A program made the translations under genes and the position numbers. From Clostridia bacterium (lineage in GTDB: Bacteria > Bacillota > Clostridia > Oscillospirales > Butyricicoccaceae): DNA of 64,000 nt. Location: assembly GCA_017408985.1 (NCBI GenBank), contig JAFQTO010000064.1:1-64000 (forward strand), given 5' to 3'. The notes beneath the pieces are model-generated. The model had not been told where the DNA came from and did not search any database. It was given only the letters and a program-made list of their open reading frames with translations. Positions within the stretch are counted from its first letter, which is position 1, and each line of letters begins with the position of its first letter. Positions 16,887 to 25,568 of this stretch are shown here, piece after piece.

Positions 16887-17040
16887 GGCAGGGTGGATAT
16901 GGGGGTTTGCACCTCATCCGTCACGCTTCGCGCGCCACCTGTCTCGCTGCGGCTCGGTCACGCCGCGGGTCTGACAGTCCACCGGACTGTCATTCAACAC
17001 CGCGGCGCCGCTTCGCTACCTCATAGGAGAAGGCTTATAT
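16887..17040. repeat. GC-rich noncoding block with hairpin, probable interspersed repeat
   Basis: About 150 bases of GC-rich, non-coding sequence include a 9-bp inverted repeat, TGACAGTCC/GGACTGTCA (16972-16980/16984-16992), and several CGCTTCG/CGCGGCGCCGC words. The composition and hairpin resemble the dispersed repeats I recall from Ruminococcaceae intergenic regions. Only one copy lies in this window, so repeat status is inference. Confidence 0.4.
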
Positions 17041-17044
17041 ACGG

Positions 17045-18235
17045 TCAATCCAGTTCTTTCAGCGCTTCGGGGAATGGGGCGAGGGAGCGGCGGAGGATGC
17101 CGTTCATATGGGCGATGGCGACGCCGTAATTGGTCATAGGCACGTTTGCGTCCATAGCGCATCGGGTGCGCCACAGCATTTCCCGCTCATTCAGCATACA
17201 GCCGCCGCAATGGATAATAAGCTTATATCCGCTGACGTCCTCGGGGAAGTCGCCGCCCGAGGTGAAGTCTATCCGTATCTCCTTGCCGCCCGTGTGTTTT
17301 CTTATCAGCGCGGGCAGCTTGACCGTGCCGATGTCGCCGCACTGGCGGTGGTGGGTACAGCCCTCGGAGATAAGCACTCTGTCTCCGTTTTGCAGCTTGT
17401 CCAATTGAGCGGCGCCCCGTGCGGCAAAATTAAGGTCGCCCTTATACCGCACGAACAGTATGGAGAAGCTGGTGAGGGTGATATCCTCGGGCACGATTTT
17501 GGACACCCTGCCGAATGCCTGAGAGTCGGTGATGACAAGCTTGGGCTTTTTGCCGAGAGTCTTGAGTGTGTCTGCAAGCTCCTCGGGCTGACAGACGATA
17601 GAGCTTGCGCCTGAGTCAAGAATATCCCTGATAGTCTGCTGCTGGGGCAGGATAAGTCTGCCTTTTGGCGCACTCTCGTCTATAGGGGTGACAAGCACAA
17701 CGAAGTCGCCTTTTTCAATAAGGTCGGCAACCACCCGCTTGGTGTTCTGTTTCGGCGCGGCGAGACGCGCTATCTCGGCTTTCAGCTGCTCTATGCCCTC
17801 GCCTGTTTTGGCGCTGACACACAGCTTGCCCTCTGCGTGAGCAAGGTCACACTTGTTATAGACCAAAATATATGGTATCTCTTTTTGCCCAAGGAGCTGC
17901 ACAAGCTTTTTTATCTGCTCGTTTTCGCCCTTTTGGGCATCCACCACCACAACGGCAACGTCGGTGCGGTTAAGCTCGCGCATAGCGCGTTTGACACGCA
18001 TAGCGCCCAGCTCGCCCTCATCGTCCAGACCGGGAGTGTCGATAATGACCACGGGGCCCAGGGGCAGCAGCTCCATTGTTTTTTTGACCGGGTCGGTGGT
18101 AGTGCCCGCAAAATCGGACACGATAGCCACGTTCTGACCCGTCACCGCATTGACGATGCTTGATTTGCCCGCGTTGCGCATACCGAAAAAACCGATATGC
18201 ACACGCTCGGCCGAAGGTCGCGAGTTCAGGCTCAT
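17045..18235 (-). CDS. hydF: [FeFe]-hydrogenase H-cluster maturation GTPase HydF
   Basis: A 396-residue scaffold protein that receives the diiron subcluster made by HydE and HydG and transfers it to apo-hydrogenase. The N-terminal Ras-like GTPase shows GMRNAGKSS, the switch threonines in GTTTDP, DTPG and NKCD. The C-terminal Fe-S ligands are CTHHRQC and HCGGCM, the HydF signature. GAGGAG lies 7 bases before the ATG, 11 bases after the hydG stop. It is the last gene of the maturation operon. Confidence 0.95.
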   Translation of the reverse strand: MSLNSRPSAERVHIGFFGMRNAGKSSIVNAVTGQNVAIVSDFAGTTTDPVKKTMELLPLGPVVIIDTPGLDDEGELGAMRVKRAMRELNRTDVAVVVVDAQKGENEQIKKLVQLLGQKEIPYILVYNKCDLAHAEGKLCVSAKTGEGIEQLKAEIARLAAPKQNTKRVVADLIEKGDFVVLVTPIDESAPKGRLILPQQQTIRDILDSGASSIVCQPEELADTLKTLGKKPKLVITDSQAFGRVSKIVPEDITLTSFSILFVRYKGDLNFAARGAAQLDKLQNGDRVLISEGCTHHRQCGDIGTVKLPALIRKHTGGKEIRIDFTSGGDFPEDVSGYKLIIHCGGCMLNEREMLWRTRCAMDANVPMTNYGVAIAHMNGILRRSLAPFPEALKELD

Positions 18236-18246
18236 ACTCTCACTCC

Positions 18247-19695
18247 TCAGAATCTGAAATCCCGTCGGTTGGACTGACGGATGGCGGCTATGTTCTCCTC
18301 GGCTATTTTGCGAGTCTTTTCGGTGGGGACCTTTTTGATTTCTCTGTCGATAAGCTCATAACCGAGCTTTTTTGTCTCCTCGCTTGCGTAGTCCTCAAGG
18401 TACTCGCTGAGGGTCATCAGCGCGTTGGGGTGGCAGCAGTTGAGTATCTGGCCCGTTTTGCATAGGCTCATAAATCTGTCGCCCGTTCTGCCCTCGCGGT
18501 AGCAGGCGGTGCAGAAGGAGGGTATGTGACCCAGCTCCATCAGCCAGCGGACGACCTCGTCAAGGGTACGCTGGTCGGACACGTCAAACTGCTCGCTGTC
18601 GTGTGGGCGTTCCTCCTCGGTGTAGCCGCCTACAGAGGTGCGGGATGCGCCGCTGATCTGGGATATACCCAGGCGGAGGGCTTCGCCCCTGACCTTTTCG
18701 GACTCGCGGGTGGAGATTATCATACCGGTATAGGGCACGGCAAGGCGGATGCAGGCGATGATCTTCTTGAAAATCTCGTCGGAGATGGAGTTGTCGAATA
18801 CGTTGGGGTCGATATCGTCGGCGCGCTTGATACGGGGCACCGAAATAGTGTGGGGACCGACACCGTGAACGGCCTCAAGATGCTCGGCGTGCATCAGCAG
18901 GCCTGCAAACTCATATCTGTACAGCTCAAGTCCGAACAGCACGCCCAGACCTACGTCGTCGATGCCGCCCTCCATAGCTCTGTCCATAGCCTCGGTGTGG
19001 TAGCAGTAATCGTGCTTGGGTCCCGTGGGATGAAGCTGCTCGTAGCTCTCTTTGTGGTAGGTCTCCTGGAAGAGAATATAGGTACCGATGCCCGCATCCT
19101 TGAGCTTGCGGTAGTTCTCCACGGTGGTAGCGGCAATATTGACGTTGACACGGCGGATAGCGCCGTTTTTGTGGTTGACGCTGTAGATGGTCTTGATGCA
19201 CTCAAGAATATACTCGATGGGGTTGTTCTTGGGGTCCTCGCCTGCTTCGATGGCAAGGCGCTTGTGTCCCATATCCTGCAGTGCGATGACCTCAGCCTTG
19301 ACCTCCTCCTGGGTCAGCTTTTTGCGGGCGATATGCTTGTTCTTGGCATGGTAGGGGCAATAAACACAGCCGTTGACGCAGTAGTTGGACAGATAAAGGG
19401 GTGCAAACATAACGATACGGTTGCCGTAAAACGCCTGCTTGATCTCCTCGGCTATCTCGTACATACGCTCTACCTTTTCGGGGATTTCGCAGGCAAGCAA
19501 GACCGACGCCTCACGGTAGGTAAGACCCCGGCAGGTGCAGCCGTTGCCCTGCTTTTGAGGACGGGCTTTTTCTAAAAGCTCGTCAATAAGCTCGACGTTA
19601 TTTTTGTTCTCGTCGGCGTAGCGCAGGGTGTCAAGTATTTCCTCGTGGTTGATAAACTCCTCGGCTTTGAGGGAATTAAGATCAAATTTAGCCAT
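18247..19695 (-). CDS. hydG: [FeFe]-hydrogenase H-cluster radical SAM maturase HydG
   Basis: A 482-residue radical SAM tyrosine lyase that makes the CO and CN ligands (as an Fe(CO)2CN synthon) of the hydrogenase H-cluster. The radical SAM cluster motif is CVNGCVYC. The C-terminal auxiliary cluster region is visible as FCTACYREGRTGDRFM followed by NCCHP. Its start overlaps the hydE stop by eight bases, with AAAGGAG in the hydE end. The length is typical of HydG and excludes ThiH. Confidence 0.96.
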   Translation of the reverse strand: MAKFDLNSLKAEEFINHEEILDTLRYADENKNNVELIDELLEKARPQKQGNGCTCRGLTYREASVLLACEIPEKVERMYEIAEEIKQAFYGNRIVMFAPLYLSNYCVNGCVYCPYHAKNKHIARKKLTQEEVKAEVIALQDMGHKRLAIEAGEDPKNNPIEYILECIKTIYSVNHKNGAIRRVNVNIAATTVENYRKLKDAGIGTYILFQETYHKESYEQLHPTGPKHDYCYHTEAMDRAMEGGIDDVGLGVLFGLELYRYEFAGLLMHAEHLEAVHGVGPHTISVPRIKRADDIDPNVFDNSISDEIFKKIIACIRLAVPYTGMIISTRESEKVRGEALRLGISQISGASRTSVGGYTEEERPHDSEQFDVSDQRTLDEVVRWLMELGHIPSFCTACYREGRTGDRFMSLCKTGQILNCCHPNALMTLSEYLEDYASEETKKLGYELIDREIKKVPTEKTRKIAEENIAAIRQSNRRDFRF

Positions 19696-20740
19696 TTTTC
19701 TGCTCCTTTTTTATATCTCCGCGGCTCACGACTACTGTGTAGCCGGCTGCCTTTATTCTATCTTTAAGCTGTTTGAGTGCCTGGGCGCTTTCGGTACCCG
19801 TGTGCAGTTTGTTGTTATACAAAGTATATTTTTCCCGTGCCGACACAGGCGACAGATTGGGCATGACCACGTTGGCGCCTGCCCTGAGCCCCATTTCCCT
19901 GCCGTCGGGGATGATACTGCCCAACGCGGTGGTGGCGGGAAGCAGTATATTTGGCTTCATCAGCCGTATTATGCTCAGAAGAAAGCAGGTCAGGTATGCG
20001 CTGCCCGCCGTTTTATCACGAAAAGGCGTATCTTTGTGTGGGATAAACGGGCCAATGCCGCACATATCGGGGTCAAATTTCTCGATAAACCTGAGGTCGC
20101 GGGCGATATGCTCACTTGACTGATAGGGCGAGCCCACCATAAAACCGCATCCCACCTGATAGCCGATAGCTTTGAGCGCGTGCAGGCACTCAAGGCGGGT
20201 GCTGAGGGTCAGCTCGCTTGGGTGCAGGCGGCTGTAATGCTCTCCGTCTGCCGTTTCGTGGCGCAGCAGGTAGCGGTCGGCTCCCGCATCAAAAAGCCGC
20301 TTGTAGCTGTCATAGGAGCGCTCGCCCAGCGACAAAGTCACAGCGCAGTCGGGATGCTCGCTCTTGATGGCTCTGACTATACTCTCTACCCGCTCGTCGG
20401 TATAGTAACCGTCCTCGCCACCCTGCAGAACGAAGGTGCGAAAACCCAGCCCGTAACCCTCGCGGCAGCAATCGAGGATGTCGCTCTCGGTCAGTCGGTA
20501 GCGGTCACAGCTTGTGTTGCTGCGGCGGATACCGCAGTAGAGGCAGTCGTTTTTGCAGATATTGGATATCTCGATAAGACCGCGGACAAAGACCGCATCC
20601 CCGTACACCTGCCGCCGAACACGGTCGGCGCGGCTTGCGGCGTATTCTGCAAGCTCGGGTGTGTACCCCTCCACAAGCTGTCTGTACTCACTCTCGGTCA
20701 GACTGTGCTCACGCTCAAGCCTGCTTATCAGCTCAAGCAT
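19688..20740 (-). CDS. hydE: [FeFe]-hydrogenase H-cluster radical SAM maturase HydE
   Basis: A radical SAM enzyme of about 350 residues that acts with HydG and HydF on the diiron subcluster. It shows ISNICKNDCLYCGIR (the CxxxCxxC cluster site), VLQGGEDG and LRHETA, all usual in HydE. Two starts are possible. A GTG at 20749 gives VSRMLEL; the ATG at 20740, nine bases after AAGG, gives MLELISRL, closer to known HydE starts, so I use it. It overlaps the TM1266-like gene by 8 bases. Confidence 0.94.
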   Translation of the reverse strand: MLELISRLEREHSLTESEYRQLVEGYTPELAEYAASRADRVRRQVYGDAVFVRGLIEISNICKNDCLYCGIRRSNTSCDRYRLTESDILDCCREGYGLGFRTFVLQGGEDGYYTDERVESIVRAIKSEHPDCAVTLSLGERSYDSYKRLFDAGADRYLLRHETADGEHYSRLHPSELTLSTRLECLHALKAIGYQVGCGFMVGSPYQSSEHIARDLRFIEKFDPDMCGIGPFIPHKDTPFRDKTAGSAYLTCFLLSIIRLMKPNILLPATTALGSIIPDGREMGLRAGANVVMPNLSPVSAREKYTLYNNKLHTGTESAQALKQLKDRIKAAGYTVVVSRGDIKKEQKNG

Positions 20741-21002
20741 CCTGCTCACCCTTGGTTATCACGTTGGAATAGGCGGTCTTGACGCTGACCCCTTTGAGCT
20801 TTCCTATTCTTCCGCTGAGGGTGGATATAACGTCCTGGGGCGCGTCGATGGCAACGCTGAGGATGCTGATGTTCTTTTTGCGGTAGGGCACGCCCATTCT
20901 GCCGATCATCCATATGCCGTACTCACTGAGAAGTCCGTTGAGCTGTTCCACCGAGGACATATCCTCTACTATGATGCCCATAACGGCCACACGTGTTTCC
21001 AT
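20733..21002 (-). CDS. TM1266-type putative iron-only hydrogenase system regulator
   Basis: An 89-residue protein with a single ferredoxin-like/ACT-like fold (METRVAVMGIIVED, then ISILSVAIDAPQDVISTLSGRIGKLKGVSVKTAY). This matches the TM1266 family, found next to [FeFe]-hydrogenase maturation genes and named as a putative regulator by context only. It is the first gene of the operon. AAAGGAG (21011-21017) is 8 bases from the ATG. It has no DNA-binding domain, so if it regulates, it may sense a ligand or bind a partner. Confidence 0.85.
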   Translation of the reverse strand: METRVAVMGIIVEDMSSVEQLNGLLSEYGIWMIGRMGVPYRKKNISILSVAIDAPQDVISTLSGRIGKLKGVSVKTAYSNVITKGEQDA

Positions 21003-21115
21003 AAAAACCGCTCCTTTACTGCAAACAAAAAAGCCGCACCCAAAAAGGCGCAGCTATACCGTGATCAATATATCAGCACCTTTCACTCAGGGTAAAAAAG
21101 CCTTTATGTCAGGAT
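21003..21115 (-). promoter_or_regulatory. hyd operon leader with terminator and competing antiterminator pairing
   Basis: Between promoter and first gene lies a 110-base leader. Near its end GCTGCGCC (21054-21047) pairs with GGTGCGGC (21040-21033) and is followed directly by six T, an intrinsic terminator inside the leader. Upstream, AAGGTGC (21082-21076) can pair with GCGCCTT (21051-21045), seven base pairs including one G-T, and would break the terminator stem. That is the architecture of an attenuator or riboswitch. I do not recognise a known class. Confidence 0.55.
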
Positions 21116-21121
21116 ACCTAT

Positions 21122-21150
21122 ATAATATAACTATTCGTTCGGTTTGTCAA
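21122..21150 (-). promoter_or_regulatory. Promoter of the hyd maturation operon
   Basis: On the minus strand TTGACA (21150-21145) and TATTAT (21127-21122) are 17 bases apart. Transcription should start near 21115. Confidence 0.8.
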
Positions 21151-21209
21151 TGGGATATTTTACGGTTTTGGTGTATATTTTTGAAAGTCAAACCGTTTAG
21201 TATTCTTTG

Positions 21210-21238
21210 TTGACTATTTACCGAAGATTTGGTAAAAT
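21210..21238 (+). promoter_or_regulatory. Promoter for the lipoprotein-MBOAT-DHHW operon, with inverted repeat
   Basis: TTGACT (21210-21215) and TAAAAT (21233-21238) are 17 bases apart. TTTACC (21218-21223) and GGTAAA (21231-21236) form an inverted repeat across the spacer and -10, a position where a repressor could bind. The following leader (21245-21379) is AT-rich with no clear structure. Confidence 0.55.
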
Positions 21239-21379
21239 CTAACTATAATGGGGTTTTGTGGGGTTTTGAAAAATTTTTTTGATTTTTCGGGAACTTTTTT
21301 CAAAAATCACAGTCTTATTATACGGAAAGCAAATTAAAACAAAAAATTATTAAAAATAAAAATCAAAGGAGTACACAAA

Positions 21380-22027
21380 ATGAAGAAGATTCTCGCACTC
21401 ATCCTGGCACTGACCCTGGTATTTGCTCTTGCCGCCTGCGGCGAAGATAAGGGCTCTTCCTCCCCCAGCGACGTAAACAAGGACAACGCAAGCGACAAGG
21501 ACAACGCTAACACCGACAACACCACCCCCGATACCCCCTCTGTTTCCGACGTTACCGACGCTCCGGTAGACATCCTCAAGGCTGCCTGGGGCAAGGTTGC
21601 TGACGATCAGAAGTTCCCCGTAGGCGGCGGCGATGCTGAGCACACCGACTTCGAAGGCCCCGGTCTGGTAGTTGACAAGGCTTTCATGGGCTCCATACTG
21701 CTTATCCCCGAAGCAGAGCAGGCAAAGATTGATGCAGCAGGCTCCTTCATGCACATGATGAACGCCAACAACTTCACCTGCGGTGCTTATCACCTGACCA
21801 GCGCAGCTGATATTGAGGCTTTTGCTCAGACAATGAACGACACCATCATGAACAACCAGTGGATGTGCGGTTTCCCCGAGACTCTGTTCATCGCCAAGGT
21901 TGGCACAAGCAACGTAGTTGTTATGTTTGGTCTTAACGACGCTGTGAACCCCGTAAAGGCAGGACTCAGTGAAGCATACGGCGAGGCGGTTACCGTTCTC
22001 TTTGACGCTCCCATCGCAGTAGGTTAA
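21380..22027 (+). CDS. Lipoprotein of unknown function
   Basis: A 215-residue secreted lipoprotein. A lysine start, hydrophobic core and lipobox LALAAC20 give signal peptidase II cleavage and lipidation at C20. A Ser/Asp/Asn/Thr-rich linker (about 22-62) leads to a ~150-residue domain that I do not recognise (ILKAAWGKVADDQKFPVGGGD..., MCGFPETLFIAKVG). Only 26 bases separate it from the MBOAT gene, so it probably belongs to an envelope acylation operon. AAAGGAG lies about 12 bases before the ATG. Confidence 0.75.
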   Translation: MKKILALILALTLVFALAACGEDKGSSSPSDVNKDNASDKDNANTDNTTPDTPSVSDVTDAPVDILKAAWGKVADDQKFPVGGGDAEHTDFEGPGLVVDKAFMGSILLIPEAEQAKIDAAGSFMHMMNANNFTCGAYHLTSAADIEAFAQTMNDTIMNNQWMCGFPETLFIAKVGTSNVVVMFGLNDAVNPVKAGLSEAYGEAVTVLFDAPIAVG

Positions 22028-22053
22028 GAATCATTACTGAAAGAGTGTAAACA

Positions 22054-23460
22054 ATGCTGTTTTCAAGCGTATCGTTTTTATACTACTTTCTCCCCATAAC
22101 TCTGGTATTGTGCCTTGCGCTGCCCAAAAGGCTGCGCAACGGCGCAATTCTTTTTACCAGCCTTGTTTTTTACGGTTGGGGAGAGCCCAGATATATAGTC
22201 TTTATGGTCATATCCATCCTTGTGGGCTGGATATCGGGACTTTTGACCGAGCGGTTTTCGGACAGAGGCAAGTGGCTCTCACGCCTGCCTATGATAGTCT
22301 CCACCACCGTCTGTCTGGGTATGCTGGGCTACTTCAAGTATGCCGACTTTTTCATTGACAACTTCAACGCCGTTACGGGGCTGAGCGTGCCTCTGCTGAA
22401 AATAGCTCTGCCCATAGGCATCAGCTTCTACACGTTCCAGATACTCAGCTACGTCGTGGACGTGTACCGCAAGGATGCCGCAGCGCAAAAGAACATCGTA
22501 AACTTCGGCGCTTACGTCACTATGTTCCCTCAGCTGATCGCAGGTCCTATCGTCCGTTACCGCGATATCGCCGTACAGCTTGAGGAGCGCGACATCACAT
22601 TCGAGGGTGCGGCTCTGGGTATCCGCAGATTTATCATCGGTCTGAGCAAAAAGGTGCTTATAGCCAACCTGCTGGGCGAGCTGTGCGAGATATTCAAGGC
22701 ATCTTCCGACAAATCGGTGCTGTTTTATTGGGTATACGCGCTGTGTCTTGTACTGCACATCTACTTTGACTTCTCGGGCTACAGCGATATGGCTATCGGT
22801 ATCGGCAAGGTGCTGGGCTTTAACTTCTGCGAGAACTTCAACTACCCCGTCATATCCAAAAGCATTGCCGAGTGGTGGCGAAGATGGCATATGTCCCTGG
22901 GCACATGGTTCCGCGACTATCTGTACATCCCTCTCGGCGGCAACCGCGTAAGCACGGGCAGATGGCTCCTCAACACCCTGATAGTATGGGGTCTCACAGG
23001 CTTTTGGCACGGTGCAAGCTGGAATTTTATCGCCTGGGGTCTGTATTTTGCGCTGTTTCTGATGCTTGAGAAGTTTGTGCTTGGCAAGACTCTCAAAAAG
23101 ATAGGCGTATTCTCCCATCTGTACGTGGCCGTGGTTATGCTCATAAGCTTCGTTATCTTCAACGGTACCGATATGCGCGAGTCATTTGAGTACATCGGCG
23201 CTATGTTCGGCGCAGGGGATGTTCCTCTGGTCTCTGCCGAGTTTGGATACTATATGCGCTCCTACGGCCTGCTTATCGCTGCGGCGCTGTTCGGCGCAAC
23301 CCCTGCCGTCAAGACTCTGGTGCTCAAAGCCAAGGAGCATAAGTCGCTGGACAAGATGATCAACCTGCTTGAGCCCGTGGTGCTGATGGTACTGCTCGTT
23401 ACCGTGACCGCGTTTTTGGTAGACGGAAGCTTCAACCCCTTCCTCTACTTCCGATTCTGA
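22054..23460 (+). CDS. MBOAT family membrane-bound O-acyltransferase (DltB/AlgI-like)
   Basis: A 468-residue polytopic membrane protein of about ten helices. It has the MBOAT hallmarks: the segment NFGAYVTMFPQLIAGPIVRY, DFSGYSDMAIGIGK, and the catalytic histidine in GLTGFWHGASWNFIAWG. AlgI-like members transfer acetyl groups across the membrane to extracellular polysaccharides. The following DHHW gene, 16 bases downstream, is the usual partner. The polysaccharide target is unknown. The ribosome site (GAAAGAG) is weaker than its neighbours'. Confidence 0.92.
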   Translation: MLFSSVSFLYYFLPITLVLCLALPKRLRNGAILFTSLVFYGWGEPRYIVFMVISILVGWISGLLTERFSDRGKWLSRLPMIVSTTVCLGMLGYFKYADFFIDNFNAVTGLSVPLLKIALPIGISFYTFQILSYVVDVYRKDAAAQKNIVNFGAYVTMFPQLIAGPIVRYRDIAVQLEERDITFEGAALGIRRFIIGLSKKVLIANLLGELCEIFKASSDKSVLFYWVYALCLVLHIYFDFSGYSDMAIGIGKVLGFNFCENFNYPVISKSIAEWWRRWHMSLGTWFRDYLYIPLGGNRVSTGRWLLNTLIVWGLTGFWHGASWNFIAWGLYFALFLMLEKFVLGKTLKKIGVFSHLYVAVVMLISFVIFNGTDMRESFEYIGAMFGAGDVPLVSAEFGYYMRSYGLLIAAALFGATPAVKTLVLKAKEHKSLDKMINLLEPVVLMVLLVTVTAFLVDGSFNPFLYFRF

Positions 23461-23476
23461 GAAAGGAGGCAAAAAT

Positions 23477-24601
23477 ATGACGACCAAGACCAAAAACATC
23501 GTAGTTACGGTAGTTTTTGCCCTTTTTCTCGCCGTTTTTTCACTCTACTGCTGGTTTAAGCCTGCCGACGGCTACTCAATTGCCGAGCGCAGAGAGTTGA
23601 AGCAGTTTCCCACTCTTAATCTGTCCACCGTGCTTTCTGCCGAGTTTATGAACAGCTTTGAGAGCTACGCGCTGGATCAGTTCCCCCTGCGCGACTCTTT
23701 CCGCGCTGTCAAGGCATACACCGCTCTGAATATAATGGGGCTCAAGGACGTCAACGATCTGTACGAGAAAGACGGATACATCTCCAAGATGGAATATCCC
23801 ACCAATATTGAGTCGGTGCAGACGGCAGTAAGCAAACTGACCGCGCTGTATGACAGCTTCGTCAAGGACAAAAACTGCAAGGTCTACACCACCGTGGTAC
23901 CCGACAAGAACTACTATATGGCTGACAAATACTCCTATCTGTCTCTGGACTACGCCGCACTTATCAAGGCGTACACCGAGGGTATGGACTTTGCCGAGTA
24001 TATCGACATTACCGGACTGATGGAGCTTGATGACTACTACAAGACCGACACCCATTGGAAGCAGGAAAAGATCTATGACGTAGCTCAGGCCATTGCCGAC
24101 AAAATGGGTGTCAAGCTTGAGGCTGAATATACCGAAAACTCTCTGGGCGAGATATTCAAGGGCGTTTACGGCTATCAGTTTGCGCTGAGCTATGACCGCG
24201 ACGAGCTGAAATATATGACCGCCCCCTATCAGAGCGGCGTCAAGGTCTACACCTGGGAAAGCGGCAAGCCCGTGGAGATACCCATGTACACTCTTGAAAA
24301 GGCCGAGGGCAACGACCCCTACGATATATTCCTCTCGGGCGCAAAGGTGTCTATGGTGACTATCGAGAACGAGAACGCCACCACCGACCGCCAGCTTATC
24401 ATCTTCCGCGACTCCTTCGGCTCCTCCCTGTCCCCCTATTTTGCCGAGGGGTATGCCAAGATCACTATCCTCGACCCCAGAGTTCTGCCCCAGATGACCC
24501 TCAACTATTTTGTGCAGAGCGGTCAGGTCAGCTTCGAGGGAGCAGACGTGCTGTTTATGTTCAGCTCCACCCTGCTCAACAACTCCAACGAGCTGAAATA
24601 A
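23477..24601 (+). CDS. DHHW family protein (AlgX/AlgJ-like, SGNH-type)
   Basis: A 374-residue protein with one N-terminal transmembrane helix (about 9-27) and an external domain carrying YYKTDTHWKQE, the DHHW-type D-x-H-W motif, and IFRDSFGSSLSPY, the probable serine block. AlgX/AlgJ-like proteins work with MBOAT proteins in O-acetylation of exported glycans. A strong AAAGGAGG precedes the ATG. It is the last gene of the unit, ended by a shared terminator. Confidence 0.88.
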   Translation: MTTKTKNIVVTVVFALFLAVFSLYCWFKPADGYSIAERRELKQFPTLNLSTVLSAEFMNSFESYALDQFPLRDSFRAVKAYTALNIMGLKDVNDLYEKDGYISKMEYPTNIESVQTAVSKLTALYDSFVKDKNCKVYTTVVPDKNYYMADKYSYLSLDYAALIKAYTEGMDFAEYIDITGLMELDDYYKTDTHWKQEKIYDVAQAIADKMGVKLEAEYTENSLGEIFKGVYGYQFALSYDRDELKYMTAPYQSGVKVYTWESGKPVEIPMYTLEKAEGNDPYDIFLSGAKVSMVTIENENATTDRQLIIFRDSFGSSLSPYFAEGYAKITILDPRVLPQMTLNYFVQSGQVSFEGADVLFMFSSTLLNNSNELK

Positions 24602-24621
24602 GCAGAAATACGCAATATTAA

Positions 24622-24655
24622 ATCCCTGCCGAAAAATCGGCAGGGATTTTTTGCT
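24622..24655. terminator. Bidirectional terminator between the DHHW and fic genes
   Basis: ATCCCTGCCG (24622-24631) pairs with CGGCAGGGAT (24638-24647), followed by TTTTTTGC on the plus side and a short T-run on the minus side. Confidence 0.88.
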
Positions 24656-24657
24656 TA

Positions 24658-25545
24658 TTACAGCATACTCAGATACTGATCCAATCTTGCGTTCAGGTAT
24701 TGGGCGAACAGTTTTTCCATAGGTTTGATGTCGTTATTAATGTGATAGGCATCAAAAGCGTCGTAGTAGGCTTTTCGGTCTGTGAATTTAATGTCTATGG
24801 GCGGGTAGCCTGCTTTCATCAGTTCAAGATTGACAAGCAGCCTGCCCGTTCTGCCGTTGCCGTCAATAAACGGATGTATGCCCTCAAACTCTATATGAAA
24901 CCGCGCAAGCTTTGTTACGATATGCTCGTTATTGGCATTATGATCCGCCATCAGCCGCTGCATACTTGACTCTATCACATAGGGCGGCACGGGCTGATGA
25001 TATGCGCCCAGAATACGCACAGGCACACGGCGGTAAACCCCTCTGTCCTCACGCTTGTCTGCCAGCACCAAAAAGTGTATCTGCTTGATGACCCGCTCTG
25101 ACATCGGCTCTCTTGACTGCACCAGCTCGCGCACGTAGTCAAACGCCTCTTTGTGGCCCACAGCCTCCATATGCTCACGCAGCGGCTTTTGGTCAATGGT
25201 CAGCCCCCTGAGTACCATATCGGTCTCGCGCAGAGTCAGGGTGTTACCCTCGATAGCGTTGGAATTGTAGGTGTACTCGACCGCGAAATCCTCATACAGC
25301 CGCATAACCTCGCCCTCTGTCAAAGGACGACGGGTGTCAAGCTCTTGTTTCTTGCTGTCAATGACATCCAAAAGCGACTGTGCGCTCCTGAAACGTCGGT
25401 CGGCAGGCTTTTTGGCGTTTGCGGGTATCTTCCATTCGCGCCCCTGCCGAAAAGCGCCCTCTATCTGTCCCGAAGCACACAGAATACGTACCCGTCTGTC
25501 GGATACGCCCCACTTTTCTGCCGCTTCTTTGACGGTCATATACAT
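24658..25545 (-). CDS. Fic family protein with N-terminal helix-turn-helix domain
   Basis: A 295-residue protein. Residues 1-45 form an excisionase/MerR-like winged helix (MTVKEAAEKWGVSDRRVRIL...REWKIP). A Fic core follows with the full motif H224-PFIDGNGR232, so AMPylation or another nucleotidyl transfer is expected. An inhibitory helix of the S-x-x-x-E-G type is present (S95-NAIE99-GN), meaning the enzyme carries its own brake. AAAGGGG lies 8 bases before the ATG. No separate antitoxin gene adjoins it. Three direct repeats over its promoter suggest autoregulation. Confidence 0.92.
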   Translation of the reverse strand: MYMTVKEAAEKWGVSDRRVRILCASGQIEGAFRQGREWKIPANAKKPADRRFRSAQSLLDVIDSKKQELDTRRPLTEGEVMRLYEDFAVEYTYNSNAIEGNTLTLRETDMVLRGLTIDQKPLREHMEAVGHKEAFDYVRELVQSREPMSERVIKQIHFLVLADKREDRGVYRRVPVRILGAYHQPVPPYVIESSMQRLMADHNANNEHIVTKLARFHIEFEGIHPFIDGNGRTGRLLVNLELMKAGYPPIDIKFTDRKAYYDAFDAYHINNDIKPMEKLFAQYLNARLDQYLSML

Positions 25546-25568
25546 AAAACCAACCCCTTTATGCGGTT

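Noticed and set aside
18247-19695. ThiH (thiamine tyrosine lyase) as the identity of the radical SAM protein
   Set aside because: The extra C-terminal cysteine region and position between hydE and hydF identify HydG.
24658-25545. Two-gene Fic toxin-antitoxin system
   Set aside because: The inhibitory S-x-x-x-E-G helix lies within the Fic protein itself and no small antitoxin gene is adjacent.
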